A DNA stretch of 43,349 nt from Rhodococcus aetherivorans. Lineage in GTDB: Bacteria > Actinomycetota > Actinomycetes > Mycobacteriales > Mycobacteriaceae. Shown piece by piece: positions 1-8,466 of the stretch. How positions within the stretch are numbered: position 1 is the stretch's first letter; each line of letters starts with the position of its first letter. Below the pieces are notes generated by a model. The model worked only from the letters and a program-made list of their open reading frames with translations, had not been told where the DNA came from and did not search any database. The translations under genes and the position numbers were made by a program. Where the stretch lies: positions 1-43,349 of the forward strand of contig NZ_JAALEG010000051.1 of assembly GCF_011058165.1 (NCBI RefSeq), given 5' to 3'.

Positions 1-96
1 CATTTCCTCGTATCGCTACCAGCGTCAAGGAATGTGACCGCCTCTTCATCAGGCGGCGGAAAGAGCAGGTCGCAGGGCTGCAATCCGTCGTCCGAA

Positions 97-126
97 CGGT
101 TGCTGGTTCGAGTCCAGCCGGGGGAG
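97..126 (+). pseudogene. 3' fragment of a tRNA (tRNA-Asn-like), 5' part absent
   Basis: A T-arm (GCTGG, loop TTCGAGT, CCAGC at 102-118) is followed by CGGGGGA and a G, as at the 3' end of an actinobacterial tRNA-Asn. The matching 5' acceptor strand TCCCCCG and a normal D-arm and anticodon arm are not found upstream, so this is not a complete tRNA. Such 3' remnants are left at the far end of elements that integrate into tRNA genes. The tRNA-Asn assignment is from memory of actinobacterial sequences and is tentative; the incompleteness is seen directly. Confidence 0.5.
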
Positions 127-132
127 CTCCAA

Positions 133-172
133 GAAAACCCCTCCCACCCGATCTCGGGTGGGAGGGGTTTTC
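133..172. terminator. Strong hairpin terminator after the tRNA remnant
   Basis: A near-perfect 19-bp inverted repeat (133-151 with 154-172) has a very short loop. It has A4 at its left foot and T4 at its right foot, so it can terminate on either strand. It follows the tRNA fragment directly. Confidence 0.85.
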
Positions 173-351
173 TCGTCTGCGCCGCCACGAAAGACGCTGG
201 GTGTGACGGAAATTACAGGAGCCGTGTGGTGCCGCCGCGACGGGTCGGCGACAGCCCGCGCCGGGCGACACGGGGGTGACCCGCGACGCGGGCCGGCCGC
301 CGCAGCCGGTAGCATTCGCCACACGTCGCGTACCTCCGGATGCGCGCGGAC

Positions 352-425
352 GGGGCGGTAGCTCAGTCGGTTAGAGCCGTGGACTCATAATCCATTGGTC
401 GCGGGTTCGAGCCCCGCCCGCCCCA
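352..425 (+). tRNA. tRNA-Met (CAU), elongator type
   Basis: The 74-nt cloverleaf has acceptor GGGGCGG (352-358) pairing with CCGCCCC (418-424), discriminator A425, and T-arm GCGGG/CCCGC around TTCGAGC. The anticodon loop is CTCATAA between GTGGA and TCCAT, giving anticodon CAU. The GGACTCATAATCC anticodon arm is typical of elongator tRNA-Met. A tRNA-Ile with lysidine-modified CAU is the alternative but looks less likely. CCA is not encoded. Confidence 0.95.
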
Positions 426-678
426 CAATCGTCCCTGTTCAGGACGGTTTACGTCCGGCCTCGGTAGCCGAAACCTATGGATGTGGACGCCTTCGTCGCC
501 GACGGCAGCTGCAAAGACGGCGCCCGGACTTGCGGAAGCTGTTGGAGTCGCTCAGCATCCCGGTCGACGAGGGAAAGGCCCAGATCGGCGACCGCTCGGC
601 GATCGGGGACACACGGCGCTCGCGCAGAGCGTCGAGGGCAGCAGGTGGTCGACCCGGACCGGACGGCTGCTCGGGTGG

Positions 679-2469
679 TCACCGCGAGGTGGGGCGGTGG
701 GTATGGACGGCATGGCCGGCGAGGTGGCGTGCGGTGTTGACCAACGCCACGTGGCTGAAGGCCTGGGGCACGTTGCCGAGCTGCCGACGGGCGTGGGGGT
801 CGTACTCCTCGGCGAGCAGCCCGACGTCGTTGCGCACCGACAGCAACCGCTCGAACAGGGCGTGGGCGTCGCGAGTGCGGCCGGCGCCGTGCAGGGCGTC
901 CGCGAGCCAGAAGCTGCAGGCCAGGAACGCTCCTTCCGGCTCGGCGATGCCGTCGACGTGTTCGAGCTCCGGCCGGTAACGCAGCAGGAAGCCGTCCCGG
1001 CTGAGCTCACGTTCGACAGTGGCCACGGTGCCCAGCACGCGGGGATCATCCCACGGCAGGAACCCGGTGCGGGGAATGAGCAGCGACGCCGCATCCACGC
1101 CGCGGCTGCCGTAGAACTGGGTGAAGGTGCCGCGGTGGGGATCGAATCCCTTCGTCAGGATCTCGGTTCGGATCTGTTCGCGCAGAACGCGCCAACGGTC
1201 GACCGGGCCGGGCAGACCGAACCGTTCGACCGCCCGGATACCGCGGTCGACCCCGGCCCACGCCATCACCTTGGAATGGACGAACGGGCGAGCCGGCCCG
1301 CGTACCTCCCACAGCCCGTTGTCGGGTTCCTGCCAGTGCCCTTCGAGAAAGTCCAGCAATGCCACCTCGATGTCCCAGGCCGGGTCACCGCGAAGGCCGC
1401 TCTGCCGGGCCAGGTGCAGACCGTCGAGCACCTCACCCCACACGTCGAGCTGGAACTGCCCGGCGGCGGCGTTGCCGATGCGCACGGGCACGGAGGCCTC
1501 GTAGCCGGACAGCCACGGCACCTCGTATTCCGGCACCCGCCGGGCCCCGTCGAGCTGGTACATCATCTGCAGGTCCGCCGGATTCCCGGCCACCGCCCGC
1601 ACCAGCCAGTTCCGCCAGGCCCGGGCTTCGGCGACGAATCCGCAGCCGAGAAGGGCCTGCAGGGTGAAGGTGGCGTCCCGCAGCCAGCAGTACCGGTAGT
1701 CCCAGTTGCGGCTGCCGCCGATCTGCTCGGGCAGCGAGGTGGTGGCCGCGGCCAGAATCCCCCCGGTCGGCCGGTAGGTCAAGGCCTCGAGCGTGATCAG
1801 GGAACGGTGCACGGCCTCGGGGTACTCACCGGTGTAGTCGCACCGCTCGATCCACTCCGTCCAGTACGCCTGGGTGTCGGCGATCGCCTGCAGGGCGTCG
1901 AGCGGGCGGGGGGTGTGCCCGTAGGACAAGGCATAGGTCAGCACGAACGGGACGCTCTCGCCGGCGCGGACCTCGAACTGCGCGGTGGTTCTCATGTCGT
2001 GGCCGTGCAACGGCACCGGGGTGCGCAGCCAGGCCGCATCCGGCCCGGCGACCGCGGTCAGGGATCCGGGCACGCGGCGCACCCACGGGACGACGTGACC
2101 GTAGTCGAACCGCAGCCGCAGCTCGGTGTTCATCCGCACCGACCCGGCCAGGCCTTCGACGACTCGGACGACGTCGGCGGCCTCGGCCCGCACCGGCATG
2201 CAGTCGGTGACCCGCACCGTCCCGGTGGCGGTGACCCACTCGGTGTCCAGGACGAGAGTGTCGCGGCGGTACGCCCGCCGGGTGCACAGACCGCCGTCGG
2301 TGGGGGCGAGCAGCCATCGTCCGGCCTCGTCGTCACCGAGCAGCGCCGCGAAACACGCCGGGGAATCGAACCGGGGCAGGCACAACCAGTCGATCGAGCC
2401 GTCCCGGCCCACCAGCGCGGCGGTGTGCAGATCACCGATCAACGCGTAGTCCTCGATGCGCTGCTGCAT
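679..2469 (-). CDS. Glycoside hydrolase family 15 protein (glucoamylase/trehalase-like)
   Basis: This 596-aa protein begins MQQRIEDYALIGDLHTAALV, the usual opening of bacterial GH15 enzymes, with the substrate-site block IDWLCLPRFDSPACF near residue 30. The (a/a)6-barrel signature GGSRNWDYRYCWLRDATF lies mid-protein. The family hydrolyses terminal alpha-glucosidic bonds; mycobacterial relatives have been described as trehalases, so trehalose is a possible substrate, but the sequence does not decide it. No signal peptide is seen, so it is probably cytoplasmic. The start at 2469 was chosen because the fold begins there and GGGAAGG lies upstream; an in-frame GTG sits at 2472. It is monocistronic, and about 330 nt separate it from the upstream gene. 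Confidence 0.85.
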   Translation of the reverse strand: MQQRIEDYALIGDLHTAALVGRDGSIDWLCLPRFDSPACFAALLGDDEAGRWLLAPTDGGLCTRRAYRRDTLVLDTEWVTATGTVRVTDCMPVRAEAADVVRVVEGLAGSVRMNTELRLRFDYGHVVPWVRRVPGSLTAVAGPDAAWLRTPVPLHGHDMRTTAQFEVRAGESVPFVLTYALSYGHTPRPLDALQAIADTQAYWTEWIERCDYTGEYPEAVHRSLITLEALTYRPTGGILAAATTSLPEQIGGSRNWDYRYCWLRDATFTLQALLGCGFVAEARAWRNWLVRAVAGNPADLQMMYQLDGARRVPEYEVPWLSGYEASVPVRIGNAAAGQFQLDVWGEVLDGLHLARQSGLRGDPAWDIEVALLDFLEGHWQEPDNGLWEVRGPARPFVHSKVMAWAGVDRGIRAVERFGLPGPVDRWRVLREQIRTEILTKGFDPHRGTFTQFYGSRGVDAASLLIPRTGFLPWDDPRVLGTVATVERELSRDGFLLRYRPELEHVDGIAEPEGAFLACSFWLADALHGAGRTRDAHALFERLLSVRNDVGLLAEEYDPHARRQLGNVPQAFSHVALVNTARHLAGHAVHTHRPTSR

Positions 2470-2778
2470 CACCCGTCGACCTTCCCGATGTTCCGGCCCA
2501 CGGCCCCTGCCGGTGCGCACGATGCCCGACCGTGGCCGCGGCGCCGCCGACCGGGGCGCGCTGTGCCCGTCCAGTATGCCGAGCCCGACAGAACCGGCGG
2601 GCGGGATCGGTCGACCTGGTGGCGGTACACGCCGGCGAGCCGATCATCGAAAGATGCTGCCTGCGATGATCGCCGGGGTGGGTGGCGCTCGGTACTCTCC
2701 GTGCAACCCCCCGCGCCGGTGAGGCCGATCGTTGCCACCGGATCCGGGATGGAATGGCGACGGCTGACCTTGGCAACC

Positions 2779-2802
2779 GTGACGCCCGGCCGGGCGCGTC
2801 AC
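2779..2802 (-). terminator. GC-rich inverted repeat at the end of the reductase operon
   Basis: GTGACG and CGTCAC flank a self-complementary CCCGGCCGGG core, overlapping the stop codon of the reductase gene. There is no clear T-run. The 2470-2798 interval otherwise shows only the presumed promoter region of the GH15 gene and no credible ORF. Confidence 0.45.
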
Positions 2803-4298
2803 AAATCCAGGACCAGAGTGGGGCTGTGGGCGCGGGAGATGCACGGATACATGACCCCGAGCCGATCCTTGCCCGGGGTGTGCGGCACCGCGTCGAGATG
2901 CTCGACCTCGCCGGCCAATACCCGAGTCTCGCACGCCCCGCACACGCCCTCCCGGCACGAGGCCATTACCGGTACACGAGCGTGCTCGAGCGCTTCGAGC
3001 ACGGACTGGCTCTCCGACACGTGCACGTGACGATTGCTGCGGCTGCAGGTGACATCGATCGGCCGACGCGGACCAGGGGACTGTCCCGGTGTCGCGGTGA
3101 ACCGTTCGATGTGCAGGCGTGCGGGCGATACCCGGGCGACGACCTCGTCGGTCATCGCCGCGGGGCCGCAGCAGTACACCGCGCCGGCGGTGGCAGCGGC
3201 GAGGATGGGGGCAAGGTCGAGGCGGCTGCCGGTTTCGTCGTGGGCATGGATACTCACGTTCTGCGGCCATCGCTGCTCGAGTTCCTCGCAGAACGCCATG
3301 GTGGCTCGGCTGCGACCGAGGTAGATCAGCCGCCATCGGCGGTGCGCCGGCAGCGATTCGATCATTGCCTTGATCGGGGTGATCCCGATGCCCCCGGCCA
3401 GGAAGAGATAGTCGTGTGCGGGTTCGAGCGGAAAGTGGTTCTCCGGCGGGCCGACGTACAGGACCGTGCCGGGGCGGGCGCTGGCGTGCAACCAGGAACT
3501 GCCACCCCGGGAGTGCGGCGCCCGGTGCACCGCGATCCGGTATCGGGTGCGGTCGGCGGGGTCGCCGCACAGCGAGTAACGGCGCTGGAGGCCGTGGGGC
3601 AGGTGCACGGTCACATGCGATCCGGGTGTCCACACGGGCAGCTCGCCCCCGTCGCGGGCGGTCAGGTCGATGCCGACGATGCCGGAGGCCAGCAGATGCG
3701 TAGCGCCTACGGTCATCGGCTGTGGTGCCGACCGCGGCCGCCGCGGTGTCCGACGGGACGCGGGGGGCCGACCGCCACCGGTCAGAACACGCGTCAGCAC
3801 GGCCACCATCGTCGAGACCACCAGGATCAACGCGACAAGTCGATATCCCCAGGCGCCGGCGTCGGTGCCGGACCATCCGGCGTGGAACGTCACGAGCACC
3901 ACTGCGGCATAGCTGCCGTAGTGCAGGCGCTTCCACCACCGCGGCGACATGCGTGCCCGGAGCAGCGAGGACCCGTAGACGGCGAGCAGGAGATAGAACG
4001 CCACGACGCCCAGGGCTACCGGCCAGGGCCGGTAGCCGGCGGAGAGCGGGACGAGCACGTCGGTGAGGGAGAACCGGGACCACGAGTCGAGCACGAGTGA
4101 GAACATGTGCAGGCCGGTCATGATCAGGGCGGTGCCACCGAGCCAGCGATGCAGATCCTGCAACCACGCCGGGTTGGCGACCGTCTGCGGGATTCGCGTC
4201 GACAGCAGCACTCCCCACAGCACCGCGACGGTCAGGGTGACCCAGGCGACGAGGGCGCTGGCGCGGGTGACGTACCACCACAGGTGCAGATCGCTCAT
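2799..4298 (-). CDS. Membrane ferric-reductase-like flavoprotein with C-terminal [2Fe-2S] domain
   Basis: This 499-aa protein has an N-terminal ferric-reductase-like membrane domain of about six helices (residues 5-175) with histidines in LHRWLGG, TGLHMF and LHYGSYAAVVLVTFHAGW that could hold haem. An FAD-binding barrel follows (RRYSLCGDP), then an NAD(P) domain (GGIGITPIKAM, YCCGPAAM). The C-terminus is a plant-type ferredoxin with CREGVCGACETRV and a fourth Cys in YPC. It should pass electrons from NAD(P)H through FAD and Fe-S to the membrane domain, or the reverse; the final acceptor is unknown. The ATG overlaps the apbE stop as ATGA (4295-4298), so the two are translationally coupled. Longer in-frame starts would run into apbE and were rejected. 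Confidence 0.85.
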   Translation of the reverse strand: MSDLHLWWYVTRASALVAWVTLTVAVLWGVLLSTRIPQTVANPAWLQDLHRWLGGTALIMTGLHMFSLVLDSWSRFSLTDVLVPLSAGYRPWPVALGVVAFYLLLAVYGSSLLRARMSPRWWKRLHYGSYAAVVLVTFHAGWSGTDAGAWGYRLVALILVVSTMVAVLTRVLTGGGRPPASRRTPRRPRSAPQPMTVGATHLLASGIVGIDLTARDGGELPVWTPGSHVTVHLPHGLQRRYSLCGDPADRTRYRIAVHRAPHSRGGSSWLHASARPGTVLYVGPPENHFPLEPAHDYLFLAGGIGITPIKAMIESLPAHRRWRLIYLGRSRATMAFCEELEQRWPQNVSIHAHDETGSRLDLAPILAAATAGAVYCCGPAAMTDEVVARVSPARLHIERFTATPGQSPGPRRPIDVTCSRSNRHVHVSESQSVLEALEHARVPVMASCREGVCGACETRVLAGEVEHLDAVPHTPGKDRLGVMYPCISRAHSPTLVLDL

Positions 4299-5257
4299 TC
4301 GAAATCGCTCCAGTTCACGGAACGCCGTTGTCGCCGGTCGGCGGACAGCACCAGGGCGGCACCGCCGAGACGCGGGACCTGCCCCAGCAGGGCCTCGGGT
4401 TCTCGGACGAAGGCGAGCTTGGTCAAGGCCTCGGCCCGTGCGCCGCTGCCGGCGACGACGGTGGCGGTCACCGTCGAGGTGACAGCGCTGACGCCGGTGG
4501 CCGGGTCGATCAGGTGGTGGGCAGGACCGGTGGCGCCGGTCCACATGCGCACCAGGCGGCTCGAGGTGGCCACGGCCCCACGCGTCAACCGCACGACGGT
4601 CAGCAGCTCACCGGTGAAAGGGTCCTCGATGCCGATGGTCCAGGCGCCGCCGTCGGGCGCGGCTCCGGCGACGACGAGGTCTCCGCCGACTTCGACGAGG
4701 ACGCCGTCGGCGCCGCGGTCGAGGACGAACTCGGTGAGCATGTCGGAGGCCAGTCCTTTGCCGAGCCCCCCGGGGTCGAGGGTGGTGCCGACAGAAAGCC
4801 GCACGAGAGGACCGTCGATGTCGATGTCGGTCATGGATCCCGGCCAGGTGGCGGTGTCGGGCAGCATGGTAGTCCGGGTCGGGTCGGTGCTGCTGGTGGC
4901 GTAGCCGGCGGCGACCAGCTGCGGCAGCGTGGTCGGGTCGAAGGCGCCGTCGGTCAGCGCCCAAGCGCGGATCAGTTCGCGCACCAGGCGGACGGTGCAG
5001 GAGCGGACCTGCACCGGTCGCCCCTGCGCCCAGTTCAGCCGCCAGACGTCGCTGGTGTCGAGGAACCGGCTCCACGCCTGTTCGAGTTCGTCCAGCAATG
5101 CGAAGCAGTCGTCGACGAGACCCGGTGGCCCGCCGACCACCGTGATCGCCGCGGTGCCGCCCATAGCGGGGCGACGGTCCTGCCGGACGGCCCGCATCGT
5201 CGTCGCCTCGCTGCCGGCTCGGGCGCCGGCCGCGCCGGCATGCGGAGGAGAAGCCAT
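4295..5257 (-). CDS. apbE: FAD:protein FMN transferase (ApbE family)
   Basis: This 320-aa protein carries the ApbE hallmarks: LDPGGLGKGLASD (nucleotide and Mg binding), VEVGGDLVVAG, and a C-terminal HHLIDPATG. Enzymes of this family move FMN from FAD onto a Thr or Ser of a partner flavoprotein outside the membrane. No lipobox or strong signal peptide is seen, so where it acts is unclear. The gene starts one base after the stop of the upstream small gene and overlaps the reductase downstream by 4 nt. It is therefore the middle of one operon that should assemble a covalent-flavin electron-transfer system. Confidence 0.9.
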   Translation of the reverse strand: MASPPHAGAAGARAGSEATTMRAVRQDRRPAMGGTAAITVVGGPPGLVDDCFALLDELEQAWSRFLDTSDVWRLNWAQGRPVQVRSCTVRLVRELIRAWALTDGAFDPTTLPQLVAAGYATSSTDPTRTTMLPDTATWPGSMTDIDIDGPLVRLSVGTTLDPGGLGKGLASDMLTEFVLDRGADGVLVEVGGDLVVAGAAPDGGAWTIGIEDPFTGELLTVVRLTRGAVATSSRLVRMWTGATGPAHHLIDPATGVSAVTSTVTATVVAGSGARAEALTKLAFVREPEALLGQVPRLGGAALVLSADRRQRRSVNWSDFE

Positions 5258-5258
5258 C

Positions 5259-5558
5259 TCAGCCGCCTGATCCGCGGGAGACGCCGTGTGGAGCAGTCAC
5301 GGCGCTGCGGCCGGTAGCCGGCGCGGGCACTGCGGCCGTGTCCGCTCGATCGGACACGCCGCCGGTAGCAGCGGTCGAGGAAGCGGCCCCGCTGACCTGG
5401 CCGGGGTCGGCGCCGGAGTCGGCGAAGCGATCGGGGGCATTGGCGGCCATGGCGGACACGATGGCGAGCACGGCACCGCCGGACAGGATCGAGGCGGTGA
5501 TCTTGGACCGATGCGCCGGCGACCGCCCCGACAGGCGCGGGTCAGTCGTCGGGTTCAT
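5259..5558 (-). CDS. Small single-pass membrane protein of the apbE operon
   Basis: This 99-aa protein has a basic N-terminus (about 20 residues), one hydrophobic segment (ITASILSGGAVLAIVSAMAA), then an Ala/Ser/Thr/Gly-rich tail likely to be outside the membrane. This position in related operons is often taken by an FMN-binding-domain protein that ApbE modifies, but no such domain is visible here. Start ATG 5558 was chosen because translation upstream of it is Arg-rich and shadow-like. The gene overlaps the preceding one by 17 nt and stops one base before apbE. No family recognised. Confidence 0.6.
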   Translation of the reverse strand: MNPTTDPRLSGRSPAHRSKITASILSGGAVLAIVSAMAANAPDRFADSGADPGQVSGAASSTAATGGVSDRADTAAVPAPATGRSAVTAPHGVSRGSGG

Positions 5559-5835
5559 GCTCGGTCCTGTCCGGCTCCTCGTGATCCTCGCTCGACGGCG
5601 GTTCGTGTTCGCGCGTCGGTACCGCCGTGCGGGTCGACGTGGGGGTCGTTGCCGGAGTCGGGGCGGAGATGCTCGGTGCCCCGGAAGTGGGACTGCTGGG
5701 GACGAGTACCTCGTTCGCGCGTCCGATGTCACTGTTCGAGGAGGTGCTCAGGATCCGGGTGTTGACGGCCAGGGCGGCTGCTCCGATCGCCAGGACAAAT
5801 AGCACGGCAACAGCCACCGCCACTTTCGATCTCAT
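5542..5835 (-). CDS. Small secreted or membrane-anchored Ser/Thr/Pro-rich protein
   Basis: This 97-aa protein has an N-terminal hydrophobic segment (MRSKVAVAVAVLFVLAIGAA) acting as signal or anchor. Then comes a low-complexity Pro/Ser/Thr stretch and an acidic tail (EHEPPSSEDHEEPDRTEHEP). The tail could bind metal ions or serve as a disordered spacer; that is inference. It is the first gene of the operon transcribed toward the reductase, and its start faces the response regulator gene across 134 nt (5836-5969), where the shared promoters must lie. Confidence 0.6.
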   Translation of the reverse strand: MRSKVAVAVAVLFVLAIGAAALAVNTRILSTSSNSDIGRANEVLVPSSPTSGAPSISAPTPATTPTSTRTAVPTREHEPPSSEDHEEPDRTEHEPDD

Positions 5836-5969
5836 GTCTTCACCGTAGGGACGGATCGGCGAAGGATGGTCCCGCAAAGATCCAAGATTCGTCCAAGATC
5901 ACTCGAGGGTTCGTCCCCCGGCGGTGGTCGGATCGACGCCCGGCTCGGTGCGAGCCGATAATTCGGGGC

Positions 5970-6650
5970 ATGCAGGTGCTCGTGGTCGAAGACGACGAAT
6001 CCGTCGCCGCCGGGGTGTGCGACGGGTTGACCCGTGCGGGGTTCGACGCCCGGTGGGTGGCTACCGGCGCCGATGCCGTCGCGGCGGTGTCCGAGTCGGG
6101 CCCGGAGTTCGTCCTGCTCGATCTGGGGCTACCGGACATGGACGGCACCGACGTCTGTCGCACCATTCGCGCCCGGTCGCCGATTCCGATCATCGTGCTC
6201 AGCGCCCGCGGGGAGGAAATCGACCGGGTTCTGGCATTGGAATTGGGCGCCGACGACTACGTGGTCAAACCGTTCGGAATGCGCGAACTCATCGCCCGTA
6301 TCCGCGCCGTCGGACGGCGGGTCGGCGCACCCGGGGAGACAGCCCACGAGCACACCGGCATCCGCACGATCGGGGGCCTGACCCTCGACCGCCGTACTCG
6401 ACGGGTGCACCTGAAGGAACGAGAGATCCACCTGACGCCGAAGGAATTCGATCTGCTCAGCTACCTGTCCGAGGATCCCGGTGCGGTGTACCGGCGCTCG
6501 GACATCCTGCACCAGGTGTGGGGTGCCAACTGGTACGGCACCACCAAGACCGTCGATGCCCATGTGGCCGCCCTCCGTAAGAAGCTCGGCGACCCCTGCT
6601 GGATCGAAGCAGTCCGCGGGGTCGGCTTCCGGCTCGGGGATCGTCCGTGA
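5970..6650 (+). CDS. OmpR-family two-component response regulator
   Basis: This 226-aa protein has an N-terminal receiver domain with acidic pair E7/D8-D9, phospho-acceptor D51 (FVLLDLGLPDMDG) and the switch Lys in VVKPF. A C-terminal winged-helix DNA-binding domain follows (LTPKEFDLLSYL ... VDAHVAALRKKLG ... IEAVRGVGFRLG). It is divergent from the reductase/apbE operon, making that operon its most likely target. The stop overlaps the kinase start as GTGA (6647-6650). Confidence 0.93.
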   Translation: MQVLVVEDDESVAAGVCDGLTRAGFDARWVATGADAVAAVSESGPEFVLLDLGLPDMDGTDVCRTIRARSPIPIIVLSARGEEIDRVLALELGADDYVVKPFGMRELIARIRAVGRRVGAPGETAHEHTGIRTIGGLTLDRRTRRVHLKEREIHLTPKEFDLLSYLSEDPGAVYRRSDILHQVWGANWYGTTKTVDAHVAALRKKLGDPCWIEAVRGVGFRLGDRP

Positions 6651-8047
6651 GATGGCGGTTGATGGCCGCGTTCATGGCCGTCACCTTCGTCGTGGTGGTA
6701 GTACAGGACGTCCCGCTCGGCAACTACCTGATGCAGGTCGAACGCGAACGCATCACCACCTCCCTCGAGCGGGACGCGTTCTTGCTCGCCGGCCGCAGCG
6801 AGGACACTCTCGAAGCCAGGACCGGAATCGATCCGGCACTGGCCGCCGACACCCGGCGCTATCACCGTGCCAGCGGCGCCCGGGTGGTGATCGTCGACGC
6901 CGACGGCACCGCCGTGCTGACCTCCGACGACGACCAATCCAGCGCCGGCGCCTCCTATCTGTCCCGCCCAGAGATCAGTGCGGCACTGTCGGGACAGATC
7001 ACCTCGGGCCAACGCCGTTCGGACAGTCTCGGCACGGACCTGCTGTACGTGACGGTCCCGGTTCTCAGCGGCGAGAGCGTCGTCGGCGCTGTGCGGCTGA
7101 CCTACCCAGCCCAGGTGGTGACCGACCAGGTCCACCGGCAACTACGCATGCTCTGGCTCGTCGCCGGCATCACCGTGCTCCTGGCCGGAATCGTGGCCGT
7201 CCTCATCGCCGGCCCCGTCACCCGCCGTTTGCAGCAGCTGCGCCGCACCACCGAACAACTCGCCGAAGGCGACCTGGCGGCACGCACCCCCGAGCACGCC
7301 GGGGCGCCGGAGATCCGCAGCCTGGCTCGCTCGTTCAACCGGATGGCCGACCGGCTCGAGTACCTGCTGCGCCAGCAACGCGCGTTCGCCGGCGATGCCT
7401 CCCACCAGTTGCGCACCCCGTTGACCGCCCTGCGCCTGCGCCTCGACAGCGCAGCCGACCTCGTCGAGTCCGAGCCCGATGCTGCCCGCAGCACCCTCGC
7501 CTCGGCCCAGGACGAGGCCCTGCGGCTACAGCACATCATCGATGCACTCCTGGTGCTCAGCCGCGCCGACGACGCCGGCACCGCACCCCAGCAGATCGAC
7601 CTGGCCGAGATCGCGCGCACGCGCGTCGAACAATGGGCACCGCTCGCCGACGAATCCGACGTCCGGCTCACCGTGACAGCACCCACGGCCGCGCCCACGT
7701 TCGCCGTGCCCGGCGCCGCCGAGCAGATCATCGACAACCTCCTCGACAACGCCCTGGCAGTGTCCGACCCCGGCTCCACCATCGAGGTCACCGTCGCCCC
7801 GGTCGCCGCCGCCGATGTCGTCGACTTGCACGTCCTGGACCAGGGCCCCGGCCTGTCCCCGCAGGACTGCCTCCGGGCCTTCGATCGGTTCTGGCGTGCC
7901 CGCACCGACACCGAAGGCAGCGGACTGGGCCTGGCCATCGTCGCGCAACTTGCCCGTGCCAGCGGAGCCACCGCCGAGCTGCTACCTCGCACCCCGAACG
8001 GGGGCCTCGATGCCCATGTCCGGTTTCGTGCGCCCGCGTACCGTTAG
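6647..8047 (+). CDS. Two-component sensor histidine kinase
   Basis: This 466-aa protein, GTG start, has a transmembrane helix at about 6-20, an extracytoplasmic sensor region (about 28-165), a second helix (MLWLVAGITVLLAGIVAVLI, 168-187) and a HAMP linker. A HisKA box follows with H253 in ASHQLRTPLT, and an ATPase domain with N-box NLLDNALAVS, DQGPGLS and GSGLGLAIV. It pairs with the regulator it overlaps. The signal is unknown; the neighbouring redox operon suggests a redox or metal cue. Confidence 0.93.
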   Translation: MRWRLMAAFMAVTFVVVVVQDVPLGNYLMQVERERITTSLERDAFLLAGRSEDTLEARTGIDPALAADTRRYHRASGARVVIVDADGTAVLTSDDDQSSAGASYLSRPEISAALSGQITSGQRRSDSLGTDLLYVTVPVLSGESVVGAVRLTYPAQVVTDQVHRQLRMLWLVAGITVLLAGIVAVLIAGPVTRRLQQLRRTTEQLAEGDLAARTPEHAGAPEIRSLARSFNRMADRLEYLLRQQRAFAGDASHQLRTPLTALRLRLDSAADLVESEPDAARSTLASAQDEALRLQHIIDALLVLSRADDAGTAPQQIDLAEIARTRVEQWAPLADESDVRLTVTAPTAAPTFAVPGAAEQIIDNLLDNALAVSDPGSTIEVTVAPVAAADVVDLHVLDQGPGLSPQDCLRAFDRFWRARTDTEGSGLGLAIVAQLARASGATAELLPRTPNGGLDAHVRFRAPAYR

Positions 8048-8466
8048 CAGAACTGCACCACCGACCCCGCAGGGACCACGTGCATCGACGAAAAACGCGT
8101 GTGCACACCCTCGCACCACCGTGCCGGTAGCGTCGGTGACAGCGGAGCAGTGCGCCGTGGCGGCGATGGGCGAGAGCGTTCGAAATTCCACCGGTTTCCC
8201 ACCATCCACATCGAAACCGGACATCGGAATCGGTGCCGCCCATTTCTCGCCACTGCCGTCCATCCAGTCCTACCGGCCTGCCTGGATGGTTCGGTGCCCG
8301 CCGGGAAAAGTCTGAATTCGCTTGCCTCATAATCGATTCGGTCGCGAATTTGGGCCCGCCCGGCCCGCCGTTTTCCCGGCCCGGAAGTCGGCACCGGGCG
8401 CTCGGGCCGGACGAAACGTGGACGGTGGCGGCGCAGGTGCCGGCGGACCCTCCGGGATTTCGACCG
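8048..8466. other. 419-nt intergenic region, no gene seen
   Basis: It separates two convergent genes, the kinase (+) and the PIG-L gene (-). ORFs on both strands are short, lack ribosome binding sites and have no recognisable composition. No clear terminator or repeat was found. Confidence 0.6.

Noticed and set aside
61-126. A complete tRNA-Cys or other tRNA ending at 126
   Set aside because: The TGCAA stretch at about 79 is not in a proper anticodon stem and no 5' acceptor strand pairs with CGGGGGA.
481-3030. Very long plus-strand open frames opposite the GH15/reductase genes, and another of about 1,400 codons at 21341-25537
   Set aside because: They lie antisense to strongly recognised genes and arise from the third-position G/C bias of 70% G+C coding DNA; no ribosome binding site or known domain.
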